From Streptomyces sp. Ru72 (GTDB lineage Bacteria; Actinomycetota; Actinomycetes; Streptomycetales; Streptomycetaceae): DNA of 61,226 nucleotides. Location of the stretch: positions 1 to 61,226 of the forward strand of contig NZ_PQSR01000037.1 of the NCBI RefSeq assembly GCF_002920635.1, written 5' to 3'. The position numbers and the translations under genes were made by a program. Within the stretch, counting starts at the first letter, position 1. The number at the start of each line of letters is the position of its first letter. Positions 33,565 through 42,095 of the stretch are shown here, piece after piece. The notes below the pieces were generated by a model. That model had not been told where the DNA came from, made no database searches, and worked only from the letters and a program-made list of their open reading frames with translations.

Positions 33565-34491
33565 TCAGCCCACGTGCAGGGTCAGGGCGGCGGTGTGGAG
33601 CGTGCCGCCGGTCTGGAACTGCAGGAACAGCCGCCAGTTGCCGGAGGTGGGCAGTTCGGCGTGGAAGTTCAGGTCCGGACCGCCGTGGTCGCCGGTCACC
33701 TTGGTTGTCGGGTGGAGGTGGGCGAACGCGGCGTCGCCTTCGTGGAAGGCGGTCAGGTGGGCGTAGGTGGCCAGGTAGGGCTGCAGGTCGGTGACGGGCT
33801 TGCCGTCCTTGGCGATGGAGACGGTCAGCGGGTGCGCCATGCCGGCCATGGGCTCGCCCTTGACGGTGACGGTGTACCCGTCGGCCTGCGTGCTGGTGGC
33901 GGGGGCGGGCAGCGGGGTCTTGGTCGCGGTGCCGGGCACGGTGACGGTGTGCGAGAGCACGAAGTCATTGCCCTTGCCGGACCCGCCATCGGGAGTGAAG
34001 GAGGCGAACAGGCGCCACGAGCCCGGTGCGAGGGCGGCCAGATCAGCGGTCCAGGTGCCGTCGGCGGCCATGGCGGGGTGGATGTGCTGGAAGCCGGTCA
34101 GGTCGGAGCGGATGGCATAGAAGTGCATCCGCTTGGTCTGGTCGAGGGCGAAGCCGGTGACCGCCTTGCCGTCCGGGCCCGTGACCGTGAACCGGTAAGC
34201 GGTCTGCTTGCCGGACGGCAGGGTGGCGTCCTTGGAGGTGAGTCGGTACCCGTCCTGGGTGTCGGACAGGCCGTTGCCGGAGGCCATGTGGTCCATGCCG
34301 GGCATGTCACCCATCGCTTGCGACGCGCTGGGCGAGGAGGAGGCGGAGGACTTGCTGCCGTGGTCCGTGCCGGGCATGGACGAGGAGTCGCTGGAGGAGC
34401 CGCAGGCGGCCAGCGTCAGCGCGAGAGCGGCTGCGGCGCCGGCCGCTGCGAGGCTGCGGCGGCGGGGGGTGAAACGGTACGAGGTGGCCAT
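33565..34491 (-). CDS. Met/His-rich lipoprotein, probable metal-linked
   Basis: 308 residues. Signal peptide with lipobox LTLAACGSSS (Cys at about residue 27), then a linker rich in Met, His and Asp (SSMPGTDHGS, QAMGDMPGMDHMA) like copper-binding PcoE/CopB-type Met motifs. The rest has repeated histidine pairs at strand ends (FQHIHPAMAADGTWTADL, AHPLTVSIAKDG, FAHLHPTTKVTGDHGGPDLN), suggesting two immunoglobulin-like or CopC-like beta domains. It should sit on the outer face of the membrane and hold or buffer copper. It belongs to the minus-strand group DUF6153-lipoprotein-permease. Confidence 0.75.
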   Translation of the reverse strand: MATSYRFTPRRRSLAAAGAAAALALTLAACGSSSDSSSMPGTDHGSKSSASSSPSASQAMGDMPGMDHMASGNGLSDTQDGYRLTSKDATLPSGKQTAYRFTVTGPDGKAVTGFALDQTKRMHFYAIRSDLTGFQHIHPAMAADGTWTADLAALAPGSWRLFASFTPDGGSGKGNDFVLSHTVTVPGTATKTPLPAPATSTQADGYTVTVKGEPMAGMAHPLTVSIAKDGKPVTDLQPYLATYAHLTAFHEGDAAFAHLHPTTKVTGDHGGPDLNFHAELPTSGNWRLFLQFQTGGTLHTAALTLHVG

Positions 34492-34594
34492 CGAGGTGAG
34501 TCTTTCCGGGTGGGCGCACCACACCGGTGGTGCGCGGAAACGAGCAGGACGCGGTGCCGGCTCCGGCCTGGGGCCGGGATCCGGTGCGCGCCTG

Positions 34595-35041
34595 TCACGT
34601 CCGCGCGATACACACCTGAAGCAGGAGATCTCGCCCGCCGCCCGGTGGTCCGCGCCGCCCCGTCCCGCCGGCTGCCACCCGCAGGCGGGCCAGCACCCAC
34701 GGGGCGAACACTGCGGCGCCTGCCACGCCGAGCAGGCCGGGCGCGGGCAGGTGGGTCCGCTCGTGGGCCGGGGTGGACACGCACAGCGCCCCGGACATCC
34801 CGGAGGCGTCGGCGGCCCGGACAGCGGGGCCGGTACCGCGCGCGGCGGGCGTATGAGTCGCGAGCAGTGCGGCGGGGTTGTGGCCGCCGGTCATCGGCGA
34901 GGCCGCCATCGTGGACATGGCGCCGTGGCAACCCTCTGCGGCCGTGGCTGGGGCGCCATGCATGAGGAACAGGCCGAACAGCACCGCGCACACCGCCAGC
35001 AGCCGGGCGATGCCCCGCCTGCCTGCATGTCCGCTGCCCAC
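34595..35041 (-). CDS. DUF6153 family small membrane protein
   Basis: 148 residues. An N-terminal membrane segment or signal (LLAVCAVLFGLFLMHGAPAT) is followed by EGCHGAMSTMAASPMTGGHN, rich in Met, His and Cys. A second hydrophobic segment (APGLLGVAGAAVFAPWVL) comes next, and the family ending RRGPPGGGRDLLLQVCIART. The family is nearly restricted to Streptomyces and relatives. It heads the group with the Met/His-rich lipoprotein, and a CsoR-like palindrome lies 60 bp before its start, so copper control is likely. Confidence 0.82.
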   Translation of the reverse strand: MGSGHAGRRGIARLLAVCAVLFGLFLMHGAPATAAEGCHGAMSTMAASPMTGGHNPAALLATHTPAARGTGPAVRAADASGMSGALCVSTPAHERTHLPAPGLLGVAGAAVFAPWVLARLRVAAGGTGRRGPPGGGRDLLLQVCIART

Positions 35042-35100
35042 GTTCTGTCCCCTTACTCTGCCTCACTGTTCGGCGTGCCCCCTGCGATTGCCCACCCACC

Positions 35101-35117
35101 ATACCGGGGTGGGGTAT
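35101..35117. promoter_or_regulatory. CsoR-like operator before DUF6153 gene
   Basis: ATACCGGGGTGGGGTAT has ATACC/GGTAT arms like the perfect CsoR palindrome at 31387-31403 but with an imperfect G-rich centre. Its position upstream of the DUF6153-lipoprotein-permease group suggests a shared copper regulon. Confidence 0.55.
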
Positions 35118-35262
35118 GCAGCCGCATCAACGGGGACCTGGCGGGGTGATACCAGCCGAAGGGCAGACGCGAGGATCTTGAAGTCCCGACGGGCGAGCCA
35201 GCAGCCAGAACGAGGCCGGGGTCTGCCTGCACTCAGCAGTCACGGTCGTGTCTCGATTCCGT

Positions 35263-35952
35263 TCATGTATCGGTCGATGGACGAGCGTGGGCGGTGTGGT
35301 GCCCAGGGCCGTGCAGCGGGATAGACGATGAGCGGCCCGCCGCGGCGACGCGTTGAGGAGGCTGGGTGGCCCCGGTGGCCGGCGGCGAGGGGCGCAACCC
35401 GGCCAGCGTGACCGCGACCAGTCGGTGAACGGCAGCCTTGGAGGGCAGGCTGCCGGCGGCACCCAGGGCATGCAGGCAGTAGGTCGCGAGCTCGCCGGGG
35501 GCGACGTCATCGCGGATGTCCCCGGCCTGCGCGGCTTCGGCGATGAGATCACGCACGAGGGCGTTCAGGTGCTGCTCGGCGTGGGCGAGGTGCTCGCCCC
35601 GATGCACCAGCGCTGCGAGTTCGGTGTGCTGGGGGCGCTCGTGGGTGATGTCCGCGTAGGCGTGGAGGACGGCTTCGAGTTGTTCGCCGGGGGTGCCCGC
35701 CTGGTCGCGGATGCGGGCGAGGTGCTCGAGATGCGCAGTCACGTGGCGTTCGTGCCACGCGGCCAGGATCGACTCGACGTCCGGGAAGTACTTGTACAGC
35801 GTCGCCCGGCCGATGCCGGTCTCCTTCGCGATCTGCGACATCGTCACCGACGCCAGTCCGTGCTCGGCCACCAGCGCCGCGGTGGTCTCCAAAGTCGCTT
35901 CGCGGACCGTGCGACGGTGCTCGGCGATCGTCTCATTCCACAGCTTCGGCAC
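35263..35952 (-). CDS. TetR-family regulator
   Basis: 229 residues. The N-terminal TetR helix-turn-helix is typical (TLETTAALVAEHGLASVTMS, QIAKETGIGRATLYKYFPDV). The ligand domain is helical, with HIS-rich stretches (EHLAHAEQHLNALV) and a long disordered Pro/Ala tail (LRPSPPATGATQPPQRV). It is divergent from the methyltransferase gene at 36074; a 7-bp inverted repeat pair AGACACT/AGTGTCT lies between them. The ligand is unknown. Confidence 0.9.
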   Translation of the reverse strand: MPKLWNETIAEHRRTVREATLETTAALVAEHGLASVTMSQIAKETGIGRATLYKYFPDVESILAAWHERHVTAHLEHLARIRDQAGTPGEQLEAVLHAYADITHERPQHTELAALVHRGEHLAHAEQHLNALVRDLIAEAAQAGDIRDDVAPGELATYCLHALGAAGSLPSKAAVHRLVAVTLAGLRPSPPATGATQPPQRVAAAGRSSSIPLHGPGHHTAHARPSTDT

Positions 35953-35980
35953 CCCTACAGTGTACGCAGTGACGGCTTTC

Positions 35981-36012
35981 AGACACTATGGATTGACGTA
36001 GACAGAGTGTCT
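35981..36012. promoter_or_regulatory. Candidate TetR operator
   Basis: AGACACT (35981-35987) and its inverse AGTGTCT (36006-36012) are separated by 18 bp in the short divergent promoter between the TetR gene and the methyltransferase. Confidence 0.45.
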
Positions 36013-36073
36013 CGATAAAGCTGAGGGCGTCGCGGAGATCCGTCCTTCCACGCGACGGAGAGGAGTGCTTCTC

Positions 36074-36768
36074 ATGGCACAGCTCGCGGACGAACCGACT
36101 CCCGATCCCGAGTTCCGCGACGTCGGCGCCGCCCGGCCCGGGCCACACCACGCTCCCGGCCGCCAGGGCGCGACCGACGCCGGTCTCCGGCACGAGGAGC
36201 TGTACGCGAGTCCGCCGCCGTGGGACATAGGCCGCCCCCAGCCCGCCTTCCTCGCCCTCGCCGACGCGGGGCTCCTGCACGGTCGGGTGCTGGAGGTGGG
36301 CTGCGGCACCGGCGAACACACGCTCATGGCCGCACGGCTCGGACTGGAGGCACCGGCATCGACCTCGCCACCAACGCCCTGGATCCTGCGGCGAAGAAGG
36401 CGGAGGAACGCGGCTTGAAGGCGCGCTTCCTGCGCCACGACGCCCGGCGTCTGGCCGACCTCGGCGAGCGGTTCGACGTCGTCCTGAACTCCCTGGTCTT
36501 CCACGGCTTCCGCGGCCAGGAGCGTGCGGCCTACGCAGAGAGCCTGCACGCCGCGGTGAAACCCGGCGGGCGCTACTTCATGCTCTGCTTCCGCGACGAG
36601 CCGCCGACCCCATCCGGGCGAGTGCACCGGCTGACACCAGACGAGATCCGCACGGCGTTCGCCGACGGGTGGCGGGTCGACGCCGTCGAACCCATCACGA
36701 TCGACAGCGCCCTACCCGCCTACACCGACGGCATCCGCGGCTGGCGCACCGCTCTCACCAGGAACTGA
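36074..36768 (+). pseudogene. Class I SAM methyltransferase with one frameshift
   Basis: ATG 36074 has GAGAGGA 10 bp upstream. The first frame gives HEELYASPPPWDIGRPQPAF and VLEVGCGTGEHTLMAARLGL (SAM motif I). After a one-base loss near 36350 the second frame gives TGIDLATNALDPAAKKAEER, FDVVLNSLVFHGFRGQERAA and VKPGGRYFMLCFRDEPPTPS, ending at 36768. Both halves are well conserved and join without loss, so this is either a very recent mutation or a sequencing indel. The TetR gene opposite probably controls it. Confidence 0.85.
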
Positions 36769-36856
36769 AAACCTCCGCAGGGCAAGCCCCATCCGTGCGC
36801 GCAATCCGTCGGTGCCCGCTCCGACGGCACCACCCTGCGGTACAGAAAGGAAGGTC

Positions 36857-37570
36857 ATGCCGACCGCCGAAGCCCACATTCCCACCGAGCGTGCCAGCCG
36901 GTATCTCGTGCAATTCTGCCGCCACCTTGGCCAGATGAGCCGAATGCGTCACCAGCCGCCCGCCCGCCACGGCGGCGATGGCATGCCGCCGACGGTGCAA
37001 GATGTCGACTACTCCGACACGTACGGCGTGATCCGTTTCGATGACGGCCAGTTCACCCTGCAGGCCACCTCGGACACGCTGAGCCTGCGCGTCGACGCCG
37101 ACGACGAGCACACTCTGCAGCGACTCCAAAACGGCATCACCGCACGCCTTGAGAAGATCGGCCGACGTGACCAGCTGACGGTGACCTGGCAGCGGTCCCA
37201 AACGCCTCCAGGCCCACCCGGCGAAGCGGCCAGCCCAGCCTCCGCTCCCGAAACCGAAACTGCAAAGCGCCCGGGCCGCGGCAGGACCATAGGACTGATG
37301 GCGGTCGGCGCCGTGGTCGTCGCCGTCCACCTGGGTCTGGGCGGAGCCGCACTGGCCGCGTCGACGTGGACCGGCTGGGCCGTCAACGCAGTCGTGGCGA
37401 TCATCCTGCTGAAGGTCGTCTTCGTGGCCGTCCACGTTGTTCTGGGCCGCTTCGCCATCCGCCGCGGCACGTCGTTCCGGCCCCGATGGACCTTGCGGCA
37501 CTCCCCGCACAAGTCCATACCCGCGACCGAACAGACGGCTGACGTCGCGCCGGGCAAGGAGTGCACCTAA
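36857..37570 (+). CDS. DUF2218 domain protein with C-terminal membrane segments
   Basis: 237 residues from ATG 36857, with AAAGGAAGG just upstream. Residues 10-115 are a DUF2218 domain (ERASRYLVQFCRHLGQMSRM, GVIRFDDGQFTLQATSDTLS, RLEKIGRRDQLTVTWQRSQ); in other bacteria this small fold occurs in iron-siderophore related loci. A Pro-rich linker leads to two membrane helices (GRTIGLMAVGAVVVAVHLGL, AVNAVVAIILLKVVFVAVHV). The fusion of DUF2218 to membrane helices is unusual in my experience. Function unknown. Confidence 0.8.
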   Translation: MPTAEAHIPTERASRYLVQFCRHLGQMSRMRHQPPARHGGDGMPPTVQDVDYSDTYGVIRFDDGQFTLQATSDTLSLRVDADDEHTLQRLQNGITARLEKIGRRDQLTVTWQRSQTPPGPPGEAASPASAPETETAKRPGRGRTIGLMAVGAVVVAVHLGLGGAALAASTWTGWAVNAVVAIILLKVVFVAVHVVLGRFAIRRGTSFRPRWTLRHSPHKSIPATEQTADVAPGKECT

Positions 37571-37741
37571 GCACCCGCCGAGGCGCCGGTGCTGGCCCTG
37601 GACAAGGCGCTGGACGCGGCGGAGCACCCCGGCACCCGGCTGTGCTCTTTGTGCAGTGCGGCGGCCGAACTCGATCCCGTGCTCAAGGGGTTCGAACATG
37701 GCTTCGGCGGCTCGGAAAACAACGGCAGGGAACCGTCGTGA
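37571..37741 (+). pseudogene. C-terminal fragment of small Cys-containing protein
   Basis: An open frame without a good start directly follows the DUF2218 stop. It encodes APVLALDKALDAAEHPGTRL, then CSLCSAAAELDPVLKGFEHG, ending at 37741. The CxxC pair and charged helix look like a real C-terminus; the N-terminus is missing. No name can be given. Confidence 0.4.
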
Positions 37742-37757
37742 TCGTCACACTGGCGGG

Positions 37758-38069
37758 ATGAGCTTGTTCTACGCCGACGCCTACGATCCCGACGACATGA
37801 TGGTGCACCCTCGCCATCAGGCGATGCAGCCGGTCTTGGCTCAGCTCATTCAGCAGCTACAGCGCGTGACGCCGACCGCGCGAATACACCGGCACTCCGT
37901 ACGCGAAGTGGGCCGCCGTACCCGGCTTCTCAGGAAGATCTACCCGCCATCTGCTTTCGAGACAGCTGGCCCCACCACTCCTTCGCCGTCTCCAGGGCCT
38001 TCCTGGCCCGGGTTGGCCGTCCACCAGATGCTCCCCGTGTCACCACGGGCATCGGCCCTCAGGACGTGA
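37758..38069 (+). CDS. Possible short hypothetical protein
   Basis: 103 residues from ATG 37758 (MSLFYADAYDPDDMMVHPRH). The first 60 residues have normal protein composition; the last 40 are Pro/Ser-rich and overlap the end of kdpD on the other strand, which suggests read-through beyond a broken end. Weak call. Confidence 0.25.
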   Translation: MSLFYADAYDPDDMMVHPRHQAMQPVLAQLIQQLQRVTPTARIHRHSVREVGRRTRLLRKIYPPSAFETAGPTTPSPSPGPSWPGLAVHQMLPVSPRASALRT

Positions 38070-40608
38070 TCACGGCCGTACGCTCAGGATGCTCCGGCCG
38101 ACGCTCCGGTGCCGTCGGCACGCTGAGCACCATTGTGAGGCCCCCGCCGGGGGTGTCCTCGGCGTGCAGGGTGCCGCCCACGGCCTCGGCGAATCCGCGG
38201 GCGACCGCGAGGCCGAGGCCGACGCCGGCACCGCGCGGGGAGTCGCCGTAGCGCTGGAAGGGCTCGAAGATGCGGTCCTTGGCCGAGTCGGGGACGCCCG
38301 GGCCTCGGTCGACGACCCGCACTTCGACACGGTCGGCGATGGCGCTGGCCGCCACCAGCACCGGAGTGCCGGGCGGGCTGTACTTGACAGCGTTCTCGAC
38401 GACGTTGGCGACCGACCGTTCCAGCAGTCCCTTGTCCACGTCGACCATGGGCAGGGTCTCCGGGATGTCCAGGTGCACGCTGCCGTCGGGGACGCCGCCG
38501 AGCGCCATCGGGATCACCTCGTCGAGGTCGGTCTCGCGGATGATCGGGGTGACGGTGCCGGTCTGCAGGCGGGACATGTCGAGCAGGTTGCCCACGAGGT
38601 GGTCGAGGCGGTCGGCGCCTTCCTCGATGGCCGCCAGGAGTTCCGCCTGGTCTTCCTCAGACCATTCGACGTCGTCCGAGCGGAGGGATGTCACTGCGGC
38701 CTTGACACCGGCGAGCGGGGTGCGCAGGTCGTGGCTGACAGCGGCGAGCAGGGCGGTGCGGATGCGGTTTCCCTCGGCCAGTTCCTTGGCCTGGTGCGCC
38801 TCCTGCTGGAGGCGCTGGCGGTCCAGGACGACCGCGGCCTGGGCAGCGAAGGCGCCCAGGACCCGGCGGTCCTCTGCCGGTAGGACCCGGCCGGAGAGCA
38901 CCAGTGACATGCGGTCGCCGGCCGGTACGTCGACGTCCGCTTCGTCGGGGGTGGCGCAGGGCCCGGGGCCCACGCTGCCGGCGCAGGCCCAGGGCGCCAC
39001 GTCGCTCTCGCGTTCGAGCAGTGCCACGGATTCCATGCCGAAGGTCTCGCGGACCCGTTCCAGGAGGGCTTCCAGGCTGGTCTCGCCGCGCAGGACGTTA
39101 CCGGCGAGGAGGGAGAGGATCTCCGACTCGGCTCTCAGTCGTGCCGCCTGATGGGTGCGGCGGGCTGCCAGGTCGACCACGGATGCCACGGACACGGCGA
39201 CCCCGAAGAACACCGCGATGGCGACGATGTTTTTGGGATCCGCGATCGTCCAGGTGTGGACCGGCGGGGTGAAGTACCAGTTGATCAGCAAGGAGCCCGC
39301 CACCGCCGATGCCAGCGCCGGGAACAGGCCGCCGAGCAGGGCCGCCGCCACCGTCATCGTCAGGAACAGCAGCATGTCGTTGGCGATCCCCACCTCGGGG
39401 AAAACGCTGCTCAGCAGCCAGGTCAGCAGCGCGGGTCCGCCGAGGCCGACCAGCCAGCCCCACACGATCCGGGACCGACCAAGCCGTGCGCCCCTGGCAA
39501 CTGGCAGGCCGCGGCCCTTGCCCGCCTCGTCGTGCGTGATGAGGTGGACGTCGAGGTCGGGGCCGGAGTCGCGCGCGACCGTGGCGCCGACGCCGGGTCC
39601 GAGAACGTACTGCCAGCCCTTGCGGCGGGAGACGCCGAGGACGATCTGGGTGGCGTTCACGCCGCGTGCGAAGTCCAGCAGTGCGGCGGGAACGTCGTCG
39701 CCGACGACCTGGTGAAAGGTGCCGCCGAGGTCCTCCACGAGAGTGCGCTGGACGGCCAGCTCCTTCGGGGAGGCGGAGGTCAGACCGTCGCTGCTGGAGA
39801 TGTAGACGGCCAGCACCTCGCCGCCGGCGCCCTTCTCGGCCAGCCGCGCCGCCCGGCGGATGAGCGTGCGCCCCTCGGGACCCCCTGTCAGGCCGACCAC
39901 GATCCGCTCGCGCGAGCCCCAGATCGTGGAGACGCGGTGCTCGCTGCGGTACTCCTGCAGGTAGGCGTCGACCCGGTCGGCCACCCACAGCAGGGCCAGT
40001 TCCCGCAGGGCGGTGAGGTTTCCGGGCCGGAAGTAGTTGGACAGAGCGGCGTCGACCTTGTCGGGCTTGTAGATGTTGCCGTGTGCCATGCGGCGGCGCA
40101 GAGCCTGCGGAGACATGTCGACCAGCTCTATCTGGTCGGCGCGGCGCACGACCTCGTCCGGCACGGTCTCTCGCTGCCGTATCCCCGTTATCGACTCGAC
40201 GACGTCGCCCAGCGACTCCAGGTGCTGGATGTTGACGGTGGAGACCACATTGATGCCTGCGGCGAGCAGCTCCTCCACGTCCTGCCAGCGCTTGGCGTTG
40301 CGTGAGCCGGGGATGTTGATGTGGGCGAGTTCGTCGACGAGCGCGACCTCGGGGTGCCGCGCGAGGACTGCGTCGACGTCCATCTCGGTGAACGTGCTGT
40401 CCCGGTACCGCAACTCCTTGCGCGGCGTCTGCTCCAGGCCGTGCAGCATCACCTCGGTGCGCGGGCGGTCGTGGTGCTCGACGAAGGCGACCACGCAGTC
40501 GGTGCCCCGCTCCACCCGGCGGTGCGCCTCGGAGAGCATCGCGTAGGTCTTGCCGACGCCGGGAGCCGCGCCGAGGTAGATCCGGAGCTTGCCGCGTGCC
40601 ATGGTCAT
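38059..40608 (-). CDS. kdpD: Sensor histidine kinase KdpD
   Basis: 849 residues; start ATG 40608 overlaps the kdpE stop as ATGA. The N-terminal KdpD domain has the Walker A loop GAAPGVGKT (residues 13-21) and Walker-B-like VALVDELAHINIPGS. A Usp-like domain follows at about 240-370 (RIVVGLTGGPEGRTLIRRAA), then four membrane helices around 395-490 and a GAF-like segment. The kinase part carries the H-box SHDLRTPLAGVKAAV, N-box ANVVENAVKYSPPG and G-boxes DRGPGVPDSAKDRIFEPF and GAGVGLGLAVARGF. It senses low potassium or osmotic stress and phosphorylates KdpE. It looks fully intact, in contrast to the decayed genes around it. Confidence 0.97.
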   Translation of the reverse strand: MTMARGKLRIYLGAAPGVGKTYAMLSEAHRRVERGTDCVVAFVEHHDRPRTEVMLHGLEQTPRKELRYRDSTFTEMDVDAVLARHPEVALVDELAHINIPGSRNAKRWQDVEELLAAGINVVSTVNIQHLESLGDVVESITGIRQRETVPDEVVRRADQIELVDMSPQALRRRMAHGNIYKPDKVDAALSNYFRPGNLTALRELALLWVADRVDAYLQEYRSEHRVSTIWGSRERIVVGLTGGPEGRTLIRRAARLAEKGAGGEVLAVYISSSDGLTSASPKELAVQRTLVEDLGGTFHQVVGDDVPAALLDFARGVNATQIVLGVSRRKGWQYVLGPGVGATVARDSGPDLDVHLITHDEAGKGRGLPVARGARLGRSRIVWGWLVGLGGPALLTWLLSSVFPEVGIANDMLLFLTMTVAAALLGGLFPALASAVAGSLLINWYFTPPVHTWTIADPKNIVAIAVFFGVAVSVASVVDLAARRTHQAARLRAESEILSLLAGNVLRGETSLEALLERVRETFGMESVALLERESDVAPWACAGSVGPGPCATPDEADVDVPAGDRMSLVLSGRVLPAEDRRVLGAFAAQAAVVLDRQRLQQEAHQAKELAEGNRIRTALLAAVSHDLRTPLAGVKAAVTSLRSDDVEWSEEDQAELLAAIEEGADRLDHLVGNLLDMSRLQTGTVTPIIRETDLDEVIPMALGGVPDGSVHLDIPETLPMVDVDKGLLERSVANVVENAVKYSPPGTPVLVAASAIADRVEVRVVDRGPGVPDSAKDRIFEPFQRYGDSPRGAGVGLGLAVARGFAEAVGGTLHAEDTPGGGLTMVLSVPTAPERRPEHPERTAVITS

Positions 40609-41288
40609 CCTTCGAAGCGGTAACCCATGCCGGGTTCGGTGACGAGATAGCGGGGGTGGGCGGGGTCGGTTTCCATTTTGCGCCGTAGCTGGGCCATGTA
40701 GACCCGCAGGTAGTTGGTCTTGTTGCTCTGGGAGACCCCCCAGACCTCCCGCAGCAGGTGCTTCTGTGTGATCAGGCGGCCCGGGTTGGTGGCGAGGATC
40801 TCCAGCAGGTGCCATTCGGTGGGTGTCAGGCGTACGTCGCGTCCGTCCCGGTGGACCTTCTTGGCGAGCAGGTCGATGGTGAAGTCGTCCGTCTTCACCA
40901 GTGTCGTCTCCGGGGCCAGCGGCGCGGCTTCCGTGCGCCGGACGGCCGCCCGCAGCCGGGCGAGCAGTTCGTCCATGCTGAACGGCTTGGTGATGTAGTC
41001 GTCGGCCCCCACATCGAGGGCTACCACCTTCTCGTCGGACGCCTGGCGGGCGGACAGCACGAGGATCGGTACCCGGGTCCAGCCACGCAGCGCTCTGATC
41101 ACATCGGTGCCGTCCATGTCGGGCAGCCCGAGGTCGAGCAGCACCACGTCCGGCTGGCGAGCGGCCGCCAGGCGGAGCGCGGTGGCGCCGTCGGGCGCCG
41201 CGTCGACGCCGTACTGGCGGGCCTGCAGGTTGATCACGAGGGCGCGAACGAGCTGCGAGTCGTCCTCCACCACGAGCACCCGGGTCAT
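40605..41288 (-). CDS. kdpE: Response regulator KdpE
   Basis: 227 residues from ATG 41288. The receiver domain has Asp9/Asp10, the phospho-acceptor Asp52 (VVLLDLGLPDMDG) and Lys101 (ITKPF). The OmpR winged helix occupies about 130-225 (LTPTEWHLLEILATNPGRLI, YLRVYMAQLRRKMETDPAHP). It activates kdpFABC when phosphorylated by KdpD. It lies between kdpC and kdpD with a 133-bp gap after kdpC and an ATGA overlap with kdpD. Direct repeats of the CGTCA-N6-CGTCA type upstream of the operon are good candidates for its sites. Confidence 0.97.
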   Translation of the reverse strand: MTRVLVVEDDSQLVRALVINLQARQYGVDAAPDGATALRLAAARQPDVVLLDLGLPDMDGTDVIRALRGWTRVPILVLSARQASDEKVVALDVGADDYITKPFSMDELLARLRAAVRRTEAAPLAPETTLVKTDDFTIDLLAKKVHRDGRDVRLTPTEWHLLEILATNPGRLITQKHLLREVWGVSQSNKTNYLRVYMAQLRRKMETDPAHPRYLVTEPGMGYRFEG

Positions 41289-41421
41289 GGGTGTGTGCCC
41301 TTCCTGTCGTACGTCGGGCCAGGCGAGCCGGGAGCCGCGCACCCGACGTCGCGGCTGCGGGAGTTGACGGCACCGGGACTGCTCGTCGGCCGCCAACTCC
41401 CGCGCGTATCGCGTAAGGCCA

Positions 41422-42090
41422 TCAGTGCTTCGCCACAAGGTCCTTGAGCGCGATGTTGAGTTCCAGGACGTTCACGCGGGGCTCGCCCATGAAGCCGAGA
41501 GTGCGGCCCTCCGTGTGGTCCTCGACCAGCTTCTCCACCTCGGCGACGGACAGGCCGTTCCTCTCCGCGACCCGGTGGACCTGGAGTTCCGCGTACTGCG
41601 GGGAGATGTCCGGGTCCAGACCCGAGCCGGAGGACGTCACCGCGTCGGCAGGCACCTGGGACGGCTTGACGGTGTAGCCGGGTACCGCATTGTCCTTGAT
41701 GACAGCGGCCTTAGCGTCCTCGACCTGCTTGATGAGCACCTTGCTGTCGGCGGAGAGGTTGGTGGCGCCGGACACGAGCAGCTTGTACCGCGTGTTCACA
41801 CTGTTCGCGCCGAGGCCGTTCGCCGGACGGCCCTGGAACCACTTCAGGTCGGCGTCCGGGGTCTGCTGCCCCTTCTTGAGCGGCAGGTTGTACGACTGTC
41901 CGATCAGGGACGAGCCGACGACCTTGCCGTCCGCCTTGATCTCCGAGCCGTTGGCCTTGCTGCTGAACAGCCCCTGGGCGATGCCGGTGATCACCAGCGG
42001 GTAGATGACGCCCGTCACCAGGGTCAGCACGAGGAGGGCGCGCAGGCCCGCCCAGAGCAACCTGGCGATGTTGGTTACCGAGTTGTTCAT
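41422..42090 (-). CDS. kdpC: Potassium-transporting ATPase subunit C
   Basis: 222 residues. One N-terminal membrane helix (LRALLVLTLVTGVIYPLVIT) anchors an extracytoplasmic domain with typical KdpC motifs: GSSLIGQSYNLPL, WFQGRPA, VTSSGSGLDPDISPQYAELQ and VNVLELNIALKDL. KdpC stabilises the KdpA-KdpB complex and aids potassium binding. It lies 5 bp after the kdpB stop on the same transcript. Confidence 0.96.
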   Translation of the reverse strand: MNNSVTNIARLLWAGLRALLVLTLVTGVIYPLVITGIAQGLFSSKANGSEIKADGKVVGSSLIGQSYNLPLKKGQQTPDADLKWFQGRPANGLGANSVNTRYKLLVSGATNLSADSKVLIKQVEDAKAAVIKDNAVPGYTVKPSQVPADAVTSSGSGLDPDISPQYAELQVHRVAERNGLSVAEVEKLVEDHTEGRTLGFMGEPRVNVLELNIALKDLVAKH

Positions 42091-42095
42091 GGCGA

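Noticed and set aside
38089..41447. Several long plus-strand frames opposite kdpD and kdpE
   Set aside because: All are shadows of the intact minus-strand genes and show no motifs.
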